Below are positions 7,034 through 14,600 of a stretch of DNA of 14,664 bases, in pieces. A program made the translations under genes and the position numbers. Position 1 is the first letter of the stretch; every line of letters starts with the position of its first letter. The notes beneath the pieces were generated by a model. That model was not told the origin of the DNA. It searched no databases and was given only the letters and a program-made list of their open reading frames with translations. Origin of the DNA: an uncultured Myxococcales bacterium. GTDB taxonomy: Bacteria > Myxococcota_A > UBA9042. The stretch is from NCBI GenBank assembly GCA_903917305.1, contig CAIXAA010000855.1, positions 1 to 14,664 of the forward strand, in the 5' to 3' direction.

Positions 7034-7053
7034 GTGCGCCGATGCGGACGCAC
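7034..7053. repeat. Middle hairpin between the convergent genes
   Basis: GTGCG-CCG pairs with CGG-CGCAC around an ATG triloop, with one bulged A (7034-7041 with 7045-7053). It lies between two stronger hairpins and shares the GCGCCGAT core of the next one, so it may be a degraded copy. Confidence 0.45.
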
Positions 7054-7063
7054 CGGCTCCTGG

Positions 7064-7095
7064 GAGCGCCGATCAACGATTGTTGATCGGCACTC
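7064..7095 (-). terminator. Hairpin starting on the stop codon of the LNS2 gene
   Basis: GCCGATCAAC (7068-7077) pairs perfectly with GTTGATCGGC (7082-7091) around GATT; the outer GAGC/ACTC adds three more pairs with one mismatch. On the minus strand the stem begins on the last base of the TAG stop of the lipoprotein gene. Its outer stem (AGTGCCGATCA) is nearly the same as that of the hairpin at 6975-7011 (AGCGCCAATCA), in opposite orientation. Confidence 0.6.
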
Positions 7096-8378
7096 TACGG
7101 CTGCACGGCCGCCGGATACGTCGCCACCTTCGGAAGATGACTCGTGTAATCCGCCACCGGCTGCGTGCCGTCGTACCCGGCGTTCGTCCCGATGATCCAG
7201 ATGTCCGTCTTGGCAAGGCCCACCGCCTCGTACGCGCCGACATCCGTCGTGGCATTGCCGTAGCCCGCCCGCAGCAGCACCCCGGTCGCCTGCTGCACGC
7301 CGGTCAGGAAGTCCGACTTGAACTTCTGCACGCCATCGACGGTCGGCGGCAGCTGCGTGAGCCCCTCGGTCAGGTGCAGCGTCCCCAGTGGGAAGTCGTG
7401 GCTCGCCAGCCAGGTGCGCGTGTAGCGGTTGACCAGCTGCGGCCGGCCGGTGAGGTAGATGATGCGGTAATCCTTCTGGAACCACGCCTGGATCATCGTG
7501 TTGGCGTCCGGGTACATCGTCGCGGAAGCGCCGAAGATGACGTCCTTGAACAGCTCCCAATCGCTGGTGGTGAGCGTGCCGTCGACGTCGGTCACCAGCG
7601 CGTGCACGCCCTTGGGCCACACCGCAATGGCGCCGTCCGCCACGGTCTGATCGCCGAGCACGACCATCTTGAGCGCGTAATCGCCCTGCGGCACGTTCGC
7701 CGGAACGTCGAACCACACGATGCCACTGGCATCTGTCTGCAGCTTGCCCCAACTGACCCAACCGGGGCACGTGCGCACCCACAGCTCCACGGTCTCGTCG
7801 CCCAAGCCCGCGTCGATGACGCCGTAGGTGAAGTGGCCGCGCAGCTTGCTCGCGGTTCCGACCGGCAGGATGAGGTCACGGATGCGGTGGTTGGGCGCGC
7901 CGGACAGGATCACGACCGGCGAGGCAATGTCGTGCACCCACGGCTGCTTGGCGGGCATCGTGAACGGCGTCGTGCAATGGCCGCCGTAGGTGGCGGGCTG
8001 GGGACCGGTCGTGTCGGAGCCGGCATCGGCGCCAGTGTCGCCAGAAGCCACATCCGCTGCGGCATCCGGCGCGGCATCGGGCGCGGCGTCGGCATCGGCA
8101 AGCGTTGCGGCATCCGTTCCGGCAACCGCGTCCGCCTCGGCGTCCGGCGCTGCGGGCACGTCCGCGGCGACGTCGCTGCCTGGCGCTGCGTCGGCTTCGG
8201 CATCCGGCGCGACGGCAACATCGGGTGCCGCATCGCCTTCGGGCAACGTGCCGAGGTCCGCCGCATTGGCGCCATCCGCGGCAGCCTTGGCCTTGGTCGC
8301 CAGGCCACCGTCGCTGCACGCCACCTGCGAGACCAACAGGGCAGCACCCAGCAGCAGAACGAGACTACGTGATCGCAT
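7095..8378 (-). CDS. Exported LNS2/lipin-like phosphatase, likely lipoprotein
   Basis: The product has 427 residues; start at 8378 is chosen because it begins a signal peptide (MRSRSLVLLLGAALLVSQVAC), with only a weak GGGGTG ribosome site. C21 followed by SDGG fits a lipoprotein, although Gln at -3 is atypical for a lipobox. Residues 40-125 form an Asp/Ala/Pro linker with APDAEADA twice. Residues 150-255 form a beta-rich domain (LRGHFTYGVIDAGLGDETVELW). The C-terminal half matches the LNS2 domain of lipins and PITPNM proteins, a HAD-type phosphatase: D264-V-D266-G-T-L (motif I), LTGRP (309-313, motif II), K354, and GYGNATTDVGAYEAVG (372-387, the GN...TD..AY signature). Eukaryotic lipins dephosphorylate phosphatidic acid; by analogy this could act on a phospholipid or phosphoester outside the inner membrane, but the substrate is inferred. 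All catalytic residues I expect are present. It probably follows the small secreted gene in one transcript, 79 bases apart. Confidence 0.82.
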   Translation of the reverse strand: MRSRSLVLLLGAALLVSQVACSDGGLATKAKAAADGANAADLGTLPEGDAAPDVAVAPDAEADAAPGSDVAADVPAAPDAEADAVAGTDAATLADADAAPDAAPDAAADVASGDTGADAGSDTTGPQPATYGGHCTTPFTMPAKQPWVHDIASPVVILSGAPNHRIRDLILPVGTASKLRGHFTYGVIDAGLGDETVELWVRTCPGWVSWGKLQTDASGIVWFDVPANVPQGDYALKMVVLGDQTVADGAIAVWPKGVHALVTDVDGTLTTSDWELFKDVIFGASATMYPDANTMIQAWFQKDYRIIYLTGRPQLVNRYTRTWLASHDFPLGTLHLTEGLTQLPPTVDGVQKFKSDFLTGVQQATGVLLRAGYGNATTDVGAYEAVGLAKTDIWIIGTNAGYDGTQPVADYTSHLPKVATYPAAVQP

Positions 8379-8457
8379 CGCCGGCACCCCATTGCGGTTC
8401 GGCGCAAAGCGTGACTGGGACGCGCGGGGAGCGCAAGAGGTTCGCGCACCAGCCGCG

Positions 8458-8742
8458 TCACGGCACCGGCGTCGGGCGGTCCTCGATGTGCGACGACGGG
8501 CAATGGCCGCCCGCGCAGTGGTCGGAGAAGGGGCTGGCATACGGATCGACGCCCGGCGGCGCCTGGAAGAGATGCAGCAGGATGTTCGCCAGTTGCGCGT
8601 ACCAGGGCAGCGGCTTGGGCGGCGCGCGGCTGTGCACCACGGGCGGCGCCGGCGGCTGCCAGAGCGGCGGATCGGCAGCCTGGGCGCCGGTCGTCAGCAA
8701 AACGCCTGCGAGGACAGCGACAACGAGGCGACGAGCGGCCAT
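8458..8742 (-). CDS. Small secreted Pro-rich protein, unknown function
   Basis: The product has 94 residues; ATG at 8742 follows GGAG by seven bases, and longer frames upstream lack coding character. A signal peptide is clear (MAARRLVVAVLAGVLLTTGA, QA|ADPP). The mature part of about 72 residues is Pro-rich (PPLWQPPAPP, APPKPLPWY), has one short amphipathic helix (AQLANILLHLFQ, 49-60) and ends with DHCAGGHCPSSHIEDRP. C76 and C81, with nearby H75, H80 and H85, could form a disulfide or bind metal. I do not recognise a family. It lies directly upstream of the LNS2 lipoprotein on the same strand, so a shared transcript and a related envelope role are plausible. Confidence 0.6.
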   Translation of the reverse strand: MAARRLVVAVLAGVLLTTGAQAADPPLWQPPAPPVVHSRAPPKPLPWYAQLANILLHLFQAPPGVDPYASPFSDHCAGGHCPSSHIEDRPTPVP

Positions 8743-8836
8743 GCCAGGGCTCCGCGGCGCCGACCGGACGGCGCGAGGCAAAGGGTAGCGCTGATGGCGA
8801 GGCGCGTCGATCGGCAATGCGCTCCGGCTTCGGCTC

Positions 8837-8865
8837 TTGCCACGCAGCCACGATGGATCTAGCCT
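8837..8865 (+). promoter_or_regulatory. Candidate promoter for the small helical secreted protein
   Basis: TTGCCA (8837-8842; five of six consensus bases) and TAGCCT (8860-8865; three of six) are separated by exactly 17 bases. Transcription would start near 8872, giving a leader of about 50 bases before the ATG at 8923. Confidence 0.4.
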
Positions 8866-8922
8866 GCCAACGGGCGGATGCACCGCAAGCATCGACAACC
8901 TATCCACATTTCAGAGACGCCG

Positions 8923-9330
8923 ATGAACAAGCTCCTGACCGCTCTGGTGGCGCTCCTCCTGCTGCTCGCGACGCCGCTGCCGACGCTGGCGAATCCGGCC
9001 AGCGCGGCCAAGGCCAAGGCGCTGGTCGACAACGCGGTGCGCCAGACCAAGACGCTGATTGCCCAGGCGGACAAGGCGCACGGCGACGAGAACAAGATCA
9101 AGACGTTGGTCAAGCAGTACGTCACGCGGATGGAACGTCTCGGGCACACCGGCGAGACGCTCAACGACAAGCTGACCGAGGCGGAGCAGAAGAAGCTCGA
9201 CACCTACGCCAAAGGCAAAATGGAGCCGTATGTCAAGCGTCTCGGGGAGTTGATGGATCTGGTCGATGACAGGCCGCGCGCCGCTCCGGAGCCGAAGGAG
9301 GAGCCGGACGGCGATGCGCCGGCGCGCTGA
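8923..9330 (+). CDS. Small secreted charged helical protein, unknown function
   Basis: The product has 135 residues. ATG at 8923 (MNKLLTALVALLLLLATPLP) is preferred over the in-frame ATG at 8878, because it places a normal signal peptide at the N-terminus (probable cut after TLA23); the ribosome site is weak (AGAGA). Residues 24-115 are almost all helical and rich in Lys, Ala, Glu and Asp (SAAKAKALVDNAVRQTKTL, TEAEQKKLDTYAKGKMEPYV), with no cysteine. The tail (116-135) is disordered, Pro/Glu-rich. I recognise no family; it could be a periplasmic four-helix or coiled-coil protein. Its stop is 9 bases from that of the convergent activase fusion. Confidence 0.65.
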   Translation: MNKLLTALVALLLLLATPLPTLANPASAAKAKALVDNAVRQTKTLIAQADKAHGDENKIKTLVKQYVTRMERLGHTGETLNDKLTEAEQKKLDTYAKGKMEPYVKRLGELMDLVDDRPRAAPEPKEEPDGDAPAR

Positions 9331-9347
9331 CTTCGGCGGCTAGCGCC
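9321..9347. terminator. Weak possible bidirectional terminator across two stop codons
   Basis: GGCGC (9321-9325) can pair with GCGCC (9343-9347), enclosing both stop codons of the convergent genes (TGA at 9328-9330, TAG at 9342-9340 on the minus strand). The stem is only five pairs with a GC-rich loop and no T-run. Confidence 0.25.
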
Positions 9348-12300
9348 CCAGCCCCTCGCGCATCCGCTCCATCAGCCCGGTCAGCGCCCGGCCGGCCTCG
9401 TGCCGCAGCACCGCCGCCACGTGCACGCCGCCCCGCACCGGCAGCGCCATGCCGCGCACCAGCGCCTCGCGCCGCGACTGCGGCACCGGCAGGCGCACGG
9501 GCTCCTGGCTGCAAGGCTCCGCCGCCAGCGTCGTCTCCGCCCCGCGGACAAGAAAGTGCAGCCGATTGAACAGGTTCGCCTGGCTCACGTTGTGGTCCAT
9601 GTCGATGAACAGCACGTTGAGCGTCGGGTGCAACTCGCGCAGCCGCTTCTCGATGCCCTTGGCCACGACCTGGTTGGCGATGCAGCCAAAGGGCTGCACA
9701 CACAGGATGTTGTCCACGCCGCGCTCGGCCAGCTCGACCATCTCGCCGGTCAGCAGCCACCCTTCGCCGTACTGGTTGGTCAGCGACAGGATGGGCTTGG
9801 CGGCCTTGGCCAGCTCGCGCGGGCGCGTCAGCGGGACCGTGTGCGGGAAGCGCGCCAGGACCTTGTTCAGCCGCTGGATCAGCGCATCGGTCCGGTGGTC
9901 CAGGATCTTCGCCACCAGCCATTTCAGGTCCTGCGGCTCGATGCCGGCCTCCGTGTCGGCCTGCATGTTGATGACACTTTGGATGAAGAACGTCGTCAGG
10001 TTCGGCACGACGGTCTCGACGCCGCGCTCAGCCAGCCACTTCACCACGCCGCCGTTGCCGTAATCGCAGTGCTTGACGTAGATCTCGCCCACCATGCCGA
10101 TCTTCGGAAACGGCCCTGGTTTGGTGGGCAGCGCCGCGAAGGCATCGGCGGCATCGGACAGCAAGGCCTCGCAACGCTTGGCATTGCGCACGGGGCTCGA
10201 CAGCCAGCGCTGCACGAACTGGTTCGCCAGCCGCGTCGCCGAGCCGGGCTCGACTTCGCGCACCAGCATCGCCCGCTCCATCATGGCGAGCGCATCGGCG
10301 GTCACGATCGAGTACAGGCCACGGCCGGAGAAGCGCAACTTGTTGATCTTGAAGCCGGGCTGCGCGTGCATGCCGTCGTCGCCCATGTGCAGCGTCACGA
10401 CCGGCACGTCGTCGTAGCCAGCGGCAATCAAGGCCTTGCCGATCAGGCTGGCATAGCAGCTGGCGCGACACTGCCCGCCCGTCTGGCTGATGGCGATCGC
10501 CACGCGCGGCCCGAACTTGCCGGAGTCCAGCGCCCGCAGCACGTCCCCCACGACGAGGATCGCCGGGTAGCACATCTCGTTGTTGACGTATTTCAGGCCG
10601 TACGCCAGCGACTCGTCGTCCGGCGGCGGCAGCACGTGCAGGCGGTAGCCCTCGATCGCAAAGGACTCTTCCGTGAAGCGGTCGAGCATCGGGAACCAGC
10701 TGGGGCCGATCAGCAGCCGGTCGCGGTCGGCATCCGTGAACGGCGGCGGCTGCCGACGCTCCACCACCGGCGCGGGTCCTGCCGGCCGAATCGCCAAGGT
10801 CTCGATCAGCGTCCGCAACCGCAGGCGAATCGAGCCGGGGCTGGCCGTCTCGTCGACCCGCACGACGGTCAGCCGCTTGCCCGCGGCGCGCAGAATGGCG
10901 CCCATTTCGTCCGACGCCATCGCATCCGGCCCGCAACCGAAGGAGTTGATCTGCACGACTTCCACGTGCGGATGCTGCACGGCATAGCGCGTCGCATGGT
11001 AGAGGCGGTTGGGAAACGCCCACTGCGTCAACACTTGCAGACCATCGAGCTTCCGCCCCACCGGCACCATCTCCGTCGTCAGCACATCGACGCCCAAGTC
11101 CGCCAGCATCTCGGGAATGCCGTGGTTGATGTAGCGATCGATGTGGTACGGCCGCCCCGCCAGCAGGATGACGCGCCGCCCTGCCCGCCCGGCTTCGCGC
11201 ACCAGGCGGTCGCCTTCGGCCTGCTGGCGCTCGCGCACCTGCGCCAAGGCATCCAGGCCCTGTTGGAACGCTACGGCAAAGCCCTTCTTCTTGGCGCCCA
11301 TCGGCTCGACGGCCGCCCAGCAGGCGCGCTCGAGCAGCTTGCGGTCGCGAAACGTCAGGATCGGCATGTGGAACGGCACGCCGTAGGTGCGCGCGGGATC
11401 AATCGCGCTTTTGATGACTTCGGGATAGCCGGTCACAATCGGGCAGTTGAAGCTGTTGAGCGCCTCGCCCTCCGGCAACTCGTACACGACCTGTGGATAG
11501 AAGATGTGATCCACGCCTTGATCAATCAGATCAAGGACATGCCCATGCACCATCTTGGCCGGCAGGCACAGGCTGTCGGACATGATGGTGCCGATGCCCT
11601 TGTTGTACAGCTTGGCCGTCGACGGCGCCGAGAGCACGACCTGAAACCCGAGTTGATGCAGGAACGTGCGCCAGAACGGCAGGCTCTCGAACAGGTTCAG
11701 CGCGCGCGGCAGCCCGACCTTGACGCGCGCGTCCGCCACCAGCGGCGTCTTGGGGCCGAACAGCAGTTCCTCCCGCCGTTTCGCGAGGTTCTGGCCGGGC
11801 GTCGCCTTCGTGCCGCGGTTGGATTGGATGCGCTCGCAGCGGTTGCCGGAGAAGTAGGCCTTCTTGCCGTCGAAACGCAAGCGACTGATGTTGCACAAGT
11901 TCTCGCAGCCTTGGCAGATGAAGTCGTTCTTCTTGCAGGTGCCGACCTCCGCCATCGCCGCCAATTGCGCCGGCTCGTGCGCCACGATGTGCCCCAACTT
12001 GTGGTGGTCCATCGCGACGAGCGCCGCGCCCCAAGCGCCGATGACGCCGGCAATGTCCGGGCACACGACGCGCTTGCCGCTGAGCAGCTCGAACGCCCGC
12101 TGGATCGACGGGTTGAGGAAGGTGCCGCCCTGCACGACCACGACCTCACCCAGCACGTCCATATCATGGATCCGCAACACCTTTTCCAGGCAGTTGCGCA
12201 CGACGGAGTAGGCGAGGCCGGCGGCGAGGTCCTCGATGCTTGCACCTTCGCGCAAGAATTGCTTGACGCGCGAGTTCATGAAGACCGTGCAGCGCGAGCC

Positions 12301-13785
12301 GAGGCGGCAAGGCGCCTTGGACTCGCAGGCTTGCTCGGCGAACCGCGCGACGGGAATGCCCAGTACTTCCGAGAAGGTCTGCAAGAAGCTGCCGCACCCG
12401 GAGGAGCACGCCTCGTTGATCTCGATGCTGCGAATCTCGCCGTTTTCCACGAACATGGCCTTCATGTCCTGGCCGCCGATGTCGAGCACGAAGCTGACGT
12501 CCGGCGCCACTTCGCGGGCGGCGCGCAGGTGCGCGATGGTCTCCACGAGGCCGAGATCCAAGCCGAACACGTTGCGCACGAGGTCTTCGCCGTAGCCCGT
12601 GGCCGCACTGCCGAGGATGCGCGGCTTGACGCCGGCTTCGGCTATCATCGCGTCAAGACTGCGCAATCCCTTCTGCACCGCGCCGACCGGATCGCCCTGG
12701 TTGAAGGCGTAGAAGTCCAGGACGATGCGGCCGCTGGCGTCGATGAGCGCCATCTTCGTCGTCGTCGAACCGGAGTCGATGCCCAGGAAGCACGGCTGGC
12801 CGTCCAGGGCGGCGAGCGGCGTGCGGCCAATCTTATGGAAACGCGTCGCATTCCAGCGGTTGAAGTCGTCCTGATCGCAAAACAGCGCCGCTTCGCGCTG
12901 GCTGGTGCCGGCCGTCTCCGCGACATCGTCGCGCAACCGCTGCAGCAGGCGGCCCAAGGTCACCGGATGGGCATCGCCTTCGGGCGACAGCGCGGCGCCA
13001 AAGGCGGAGAACAGCTCAGGATGTTCCGGCGAGACCACGTCTTCGGGCTGCAGGCCGAAGCGCTCGATGGTCGCGGCGCGCAGGGTCGGCAGGAACGTCA
13101 GCGGACCGCCGCTGAGCAGCAGCTTGGGCTTGACCGTCGCCGCCCGCGCCAGCGCGTTGACGGTCTGCAGCGCGACGGCGTGGAACACCGAGGCAGCGAT
13201 GTCCGCCTTGGGCACCGAGCGGCTGAGCAGGTTCTGCACGTCCGTCTTGGCAAACACCCCGCAACGACTGGCGATCGGGACGATCTGCGCGTGGTCTTTG
13301 GCCAGGCCCTCCAGCTCCGTGACCGGCACGCCGAGCAGCACGGCCATCTGGTCGATGAAGGCGCCCGTGCCGCCCGCGCAGCTGCCGTTCATGCGCATGT
13401 CGGCGCGGCCGCGGTCGTCGAACAGGATGAGCTTGGAGTCCTCCCCGCCGATGTCGAGCAGCGTGCGGACCTCCGGGTGGTGGGCGCGAACGACCTCCGC
13501 CGCGGCGACCACTTCCTGGACGAACGGGAGGTTCAGGCGCTCCGACACGCCCATGCCGGCCGAACCGGTGATGCAGACGCTGGCGTCGACGTCGCCCAGC
13601 TCTGCCACGACCTCCTCGAAGATCGCCTGCAAAGTCTCGCGGATGCGGGCGTCATGGCGGCGGTACAGCGTGAAGATCGGCCGCGGTGGGCTGCTGCCGC
13701 TCGGGTCGCAGGACAGGACCATGACCTTGGCGGTGGTCGAGCCGATGTCGATGCCGCAGCGCAGGCGGCCCAGTACGTCGTTCAT
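9340..13785 (-). CDS. Fused acyl-CoA dehydratase activase / HgdB-like protein (COG1924-COG3580-COG3581 type)
   Basis: The product has 1481 residues. Two BcrAD/BadFG-type ATPase modules come first. Module 1 has GIDIGSTTAK (11-20), DIGGEDSK (111-118), NGSCAGGTGAF with C136, and RCGVFAKTDVQ with C175. Module 2 has GIDSGSTTTK (335-344), DIGGQDMK (435-442), NEACSSGCGSF with C460/C464, and RCTVFMNS with C499. In HgdC-type activases two such cysteines per subunit hold one [4Fe-4S] cluster between subunits; here both halves are on one chain. A Cys-rich linker follows (C617, C624, C627, C631, C650). A DUF2229/HgdB-like module (about 690-1000) has SDSLCLPAKMVHG (C740) and NSFGCGPDAM (C951). A second (1020-1425) has NNEMCYPA (C1072), GGQCRASC (C1106, C1110) and VQPFGCIAN (C1368). 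The family drives ATP-dependent electron transfer to iron-sulfur dehydratases or reductases; the substrate here is unknown. The start overlaps the TetR stop (ATGA) with only a weak ribosome site. Confidence 0.9.
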   Translation of the reverse strand: MNDVLGRLRCGIDIGSTTAKVMVLSCDPSGSSPPRPIFTLYRRHDARIRETLQAIFEEVVAELGDVDASVCITGSAGMGVSERLNLPFVQEVVAAAEVVRAHHPEVRTLLDIGGEDSKLILFDDRGRADMRMNGSCAGGTGAFIDQMAVLLGVPVTELEGLAKDHAQIVPIASRCGVFAKTDVQNLLSRSVPKADIAASVFHAVALQTVNALARAATVKPKLLLSGGPLTFLPTLRAATIERFGLQPEDVVSPEHPELFSAFGAALSPEGDAHPVTLGRLLQRLRDDVAETAGTSQREAALFCDQDDFNRWNATRFHKIGRTPLAALDGQPCFLGIDSGSTTTKMALIDASGRIVLDFYAFNQGDPVGAVQKGLRSLDAMIAEAGVKPRILGSAATGYGEDLVRNVFGLDLGLVETIAHLRAAREVAPDVSFVLDIGGQDMKAMFVENGEIRSIEINEACSSGCGSFLQTFSEVLGIPVARFAEQACESKAPCRLGSRCTVFMNSRVKQFLREGASIEDLAAGLAYSVVRNCLEKVLRIHDMDVLGEVVVVQGGTFLNPSIQRAFELLSGKRVVCPDIAGVIGAWGAALVAMDHHKLGHIVAHEPAQLAAMAEVGTCKKNDFICQGCENLCNISRLRFDGKKAYFSGNRCERIQSNRGTKATPGQNLAKRREELLFGPKTPLVADARVKVGLPRALNLFESLPFWRTFLHQLGFQVVLSAPSTAKLYNKGIGTIMSDSLCLPAKMVHGHVLDLIDQGVDHIFYPQVVYELPEGEALNSFNCPIVTGYPEVIKSAIDPARTYGVPFHMPILTFRDRKLLERACWAAVEPMGAKKKGFAVAFQQGLDALAQVRERQQAEGDRLVREAGRAGRRVILLAGRPYHIDRYINHGIPEMLADLGVDVLTTEMVPVGRKLDGLQVLTQWAFPNRLYHATRYAVQHPHVEVVQINSFGCGPDAMASDEMGAILRAAGKRLTVVRVDETASPGSIRLRLRTLIETLAIRPAGPAPVVERRQPPPFTDADRDRLLIGPSWFPMLDRFTEESFAIEGYRLHVLPPPDDESLAYGLKYVNNEMCYPAILVVGDVLRALDSGKFGPRVAIAISQTGGQCRASCYASLIGKALIAAGYDDVPVVTLHMGDDGMHAQPGFKINKLRFSGRGLYSIVTADALAMMERAMLVREVEPGSATRLANQFVQRWLSSPVRNAKRCEALLSDAADAFAALPTKPGPFPKIGMVGEIYVKHCDYGNGGVVKWLAERGVETVVPNLTTFFIQSVINMQADTEAGIEPQDLKWLVAKILDHRTDALIQRLNKVLARFPHTVPLTRPRELAKAAKPILSLTNQYGEGWLLTGEMVELAERGVDNILCVQPFGCIANQVVAKGIEKRLRELHPTLNVLFIDMDHNVSQANLFNRLHFLVRGAETTLAAEPCSQEPVRLPVPQSRREALVRGMALPVRGGVHVAAVLRHEAGRALTGLMERMREGLGR

Positions 13786-14411
13786 GCGGAAATTCCAGGA
13801 AAAGAGGGGCGGGAGGCGCGCGGGATCGCGGCGGGGGGCGGAGACTCGGGCTGGCGAATGCCGTCGAAGAACAGGGTCAGCACCTGGTAGGCGAACTCGC
13901 CGGGCAGCAGATCAAGGTCCGCCAGCGAGCGCGGCGTACCGAAGGTGTTGAGGGTGTTGATCAAGATGCGAATGACGAGCGCCGGGTCCACGTCCGCGCG
14001 CACCACGCCCTGGCGCTGCCCGAGCTGCAGGACGCGCACGAGCTTGGCGACGGCGTCCTCGCGGCGCGCTTCGATCACCGGCCAGATGTCCGGCAGGATC
14101 TCCATGTCGTCGAGCATGGCGCGCGACACGTTCTGCGACAGCGCATCGACGAACCCCGAAAGGCGCGAAACCGCTTCCAGGAAGGGCGGTTCCTCGGCGA
14201 TGACCTCGTCCGCCATCGCCAGCCAGGGACCCGCGAGGCGCTCGATGACGTCGCAGATCAGGGCCTCCTTGGACGGGTAGTGCTGGTAGACCGTCTTCTT
14301 GCTCATGCTGAGGCGCGTCGCGATCTGCGCCATCGTCACGCGCTTGAAGCCATGCCGATTGAAGAGTTGCAGAGCTTCGTGGGCGATGCGGGCTTTGGGA
14401 TCAGTGGACAT
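13782..14411 (-). CDS. TetR-family transcriptional regulator
   Basis: The product has 209 residues. ATG at 14411 (MSTDPKARIA) is chosen because the TetR N-terminal helix starts there; the frame reads on to 14558 but would cross the promoter and operator. Residues 5-52 form the DNA-binding domain: IAHEALQLFNRHGFKRVTM, then AQIATRLSMSKKTVYQHYPSKEALI, with recognition helix around 36-45. The ligand-binding half (55-185) is helical (DDMEILPDIWPVIEARRED, DPALVIRILINTLNTFG, FAYQVLTLFFDGI) and too variable to name a ligand. The tail (188-209) is Pro/Ser/Ala-rich. The stop overlaps the start of the activase fusion by ATGA, so the two are almost certainly co-transcribed and translationally coupled. 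An inverted repeat in its promoter points to autorepression, relieved perhaps by an acyl-CoA or related compound (inference). Confidence 0.9.
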   Translation of the reverse strand: MSTDPKARIAHEALQLFNRHGFKRVTMAQIATRLSMSKKTVYQHYPSKEALICDVIERLAGPWLAMADEVIAEEPPFLEAVSRLSGFVDALSQNVSRAMLDDMEILPDIWPVIEARREDAVAKLVRVLQLGQRQGVVRADVDPALVIRILINTLNTFGTPRSLADLDLLPGEFAYQVLTLFFDGIRQPESPPPAAIPRASRPSFPGISA

Positions 14412-14433
14412 GGAGGCCGCCTGGGGCTGAGCA

Positions 14434-14461
14434 GGAAACCGTAGATACGCGATCGGTTTCC
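14434..14461. promoter_or_regulatory. Inverted-repeat operator, probable TetR binding site
   Basis: GGAAACCG (14434-14441) and CGGTTTCC (14454-14461) form a perfect 8+8 inverted repeat with a 12-base centre, 28 bases overall, which is in the size range of TetR-family operators. It begins 22 bases before the regulator's start codon and overlaps the -10 and spacer of its candidate promoter. Confidence 0.6.
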
Positions 14462-14470
14462 AAAGTACAA
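14442..14470 (-). promoter_or_regulatory. Candidate promoter of the TetR-activase operon
   Basis: On the minus strand TTGTAC (14470-14465) and TATCTA (14447-14442) are separated by exactly 17 bases. The boxes match four and three of six consensus bases. One operator arm fills the spacer and the other lies directly downstream of the -10, so a bound dimer would block polymerase. Confidence 0.45.
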
Positions 14471-14492
14471 GTGCGTACGGCGGCGCGGAAAA

Positions 14493-14510
14493 CTGGAGTT
14501 TGAAGTCCAG
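14493..14510. promoter_or_regulatory. Second, imperfect palindrome upstream of the operon
   Basis: CTGGA (14493-14497) and TCCAG (14506-14510) flank a centre with further matched TT/AA positions; 14 of 18 bases agree with the reverse complement. It lies upstream of the -35 and could be an activator or auxiliary site. Its sequence is unrelated to the main operator. Confidence 0.25.
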
Positions 14511-14600
14511 AGTCTGGCGCGCTGGGCGGATGGAGCCAGCTTCGCGAAGTTGCGCCAAGGTTGGGAATGATGTGCGAAAGGGACCGTCACCCGAATGGGC

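Noticed and set aside
7978..8260. Repetitive GCATCC/GGCATC-rich DNA considered as a repeat element
   Set aside because: It is explained by the Asp/Ala-rich linker of the lipoprotein.
13788..13796. Palindrome GGAAATTCC just before the activase start as a second operator
   Set aside because: Only nine bases, inside the regulator's final codons, and unrelated to the main inverted repeat.
9400..13890. A plus-strand open frame of about 1496 codons opposite the activase fusion
   Set aside because: It is the shadow of a gene with strong GC-third-position bias: Arg/Gln/His-rich, no recognisable domain, and the minus-strand product matches a known family over its whole length.
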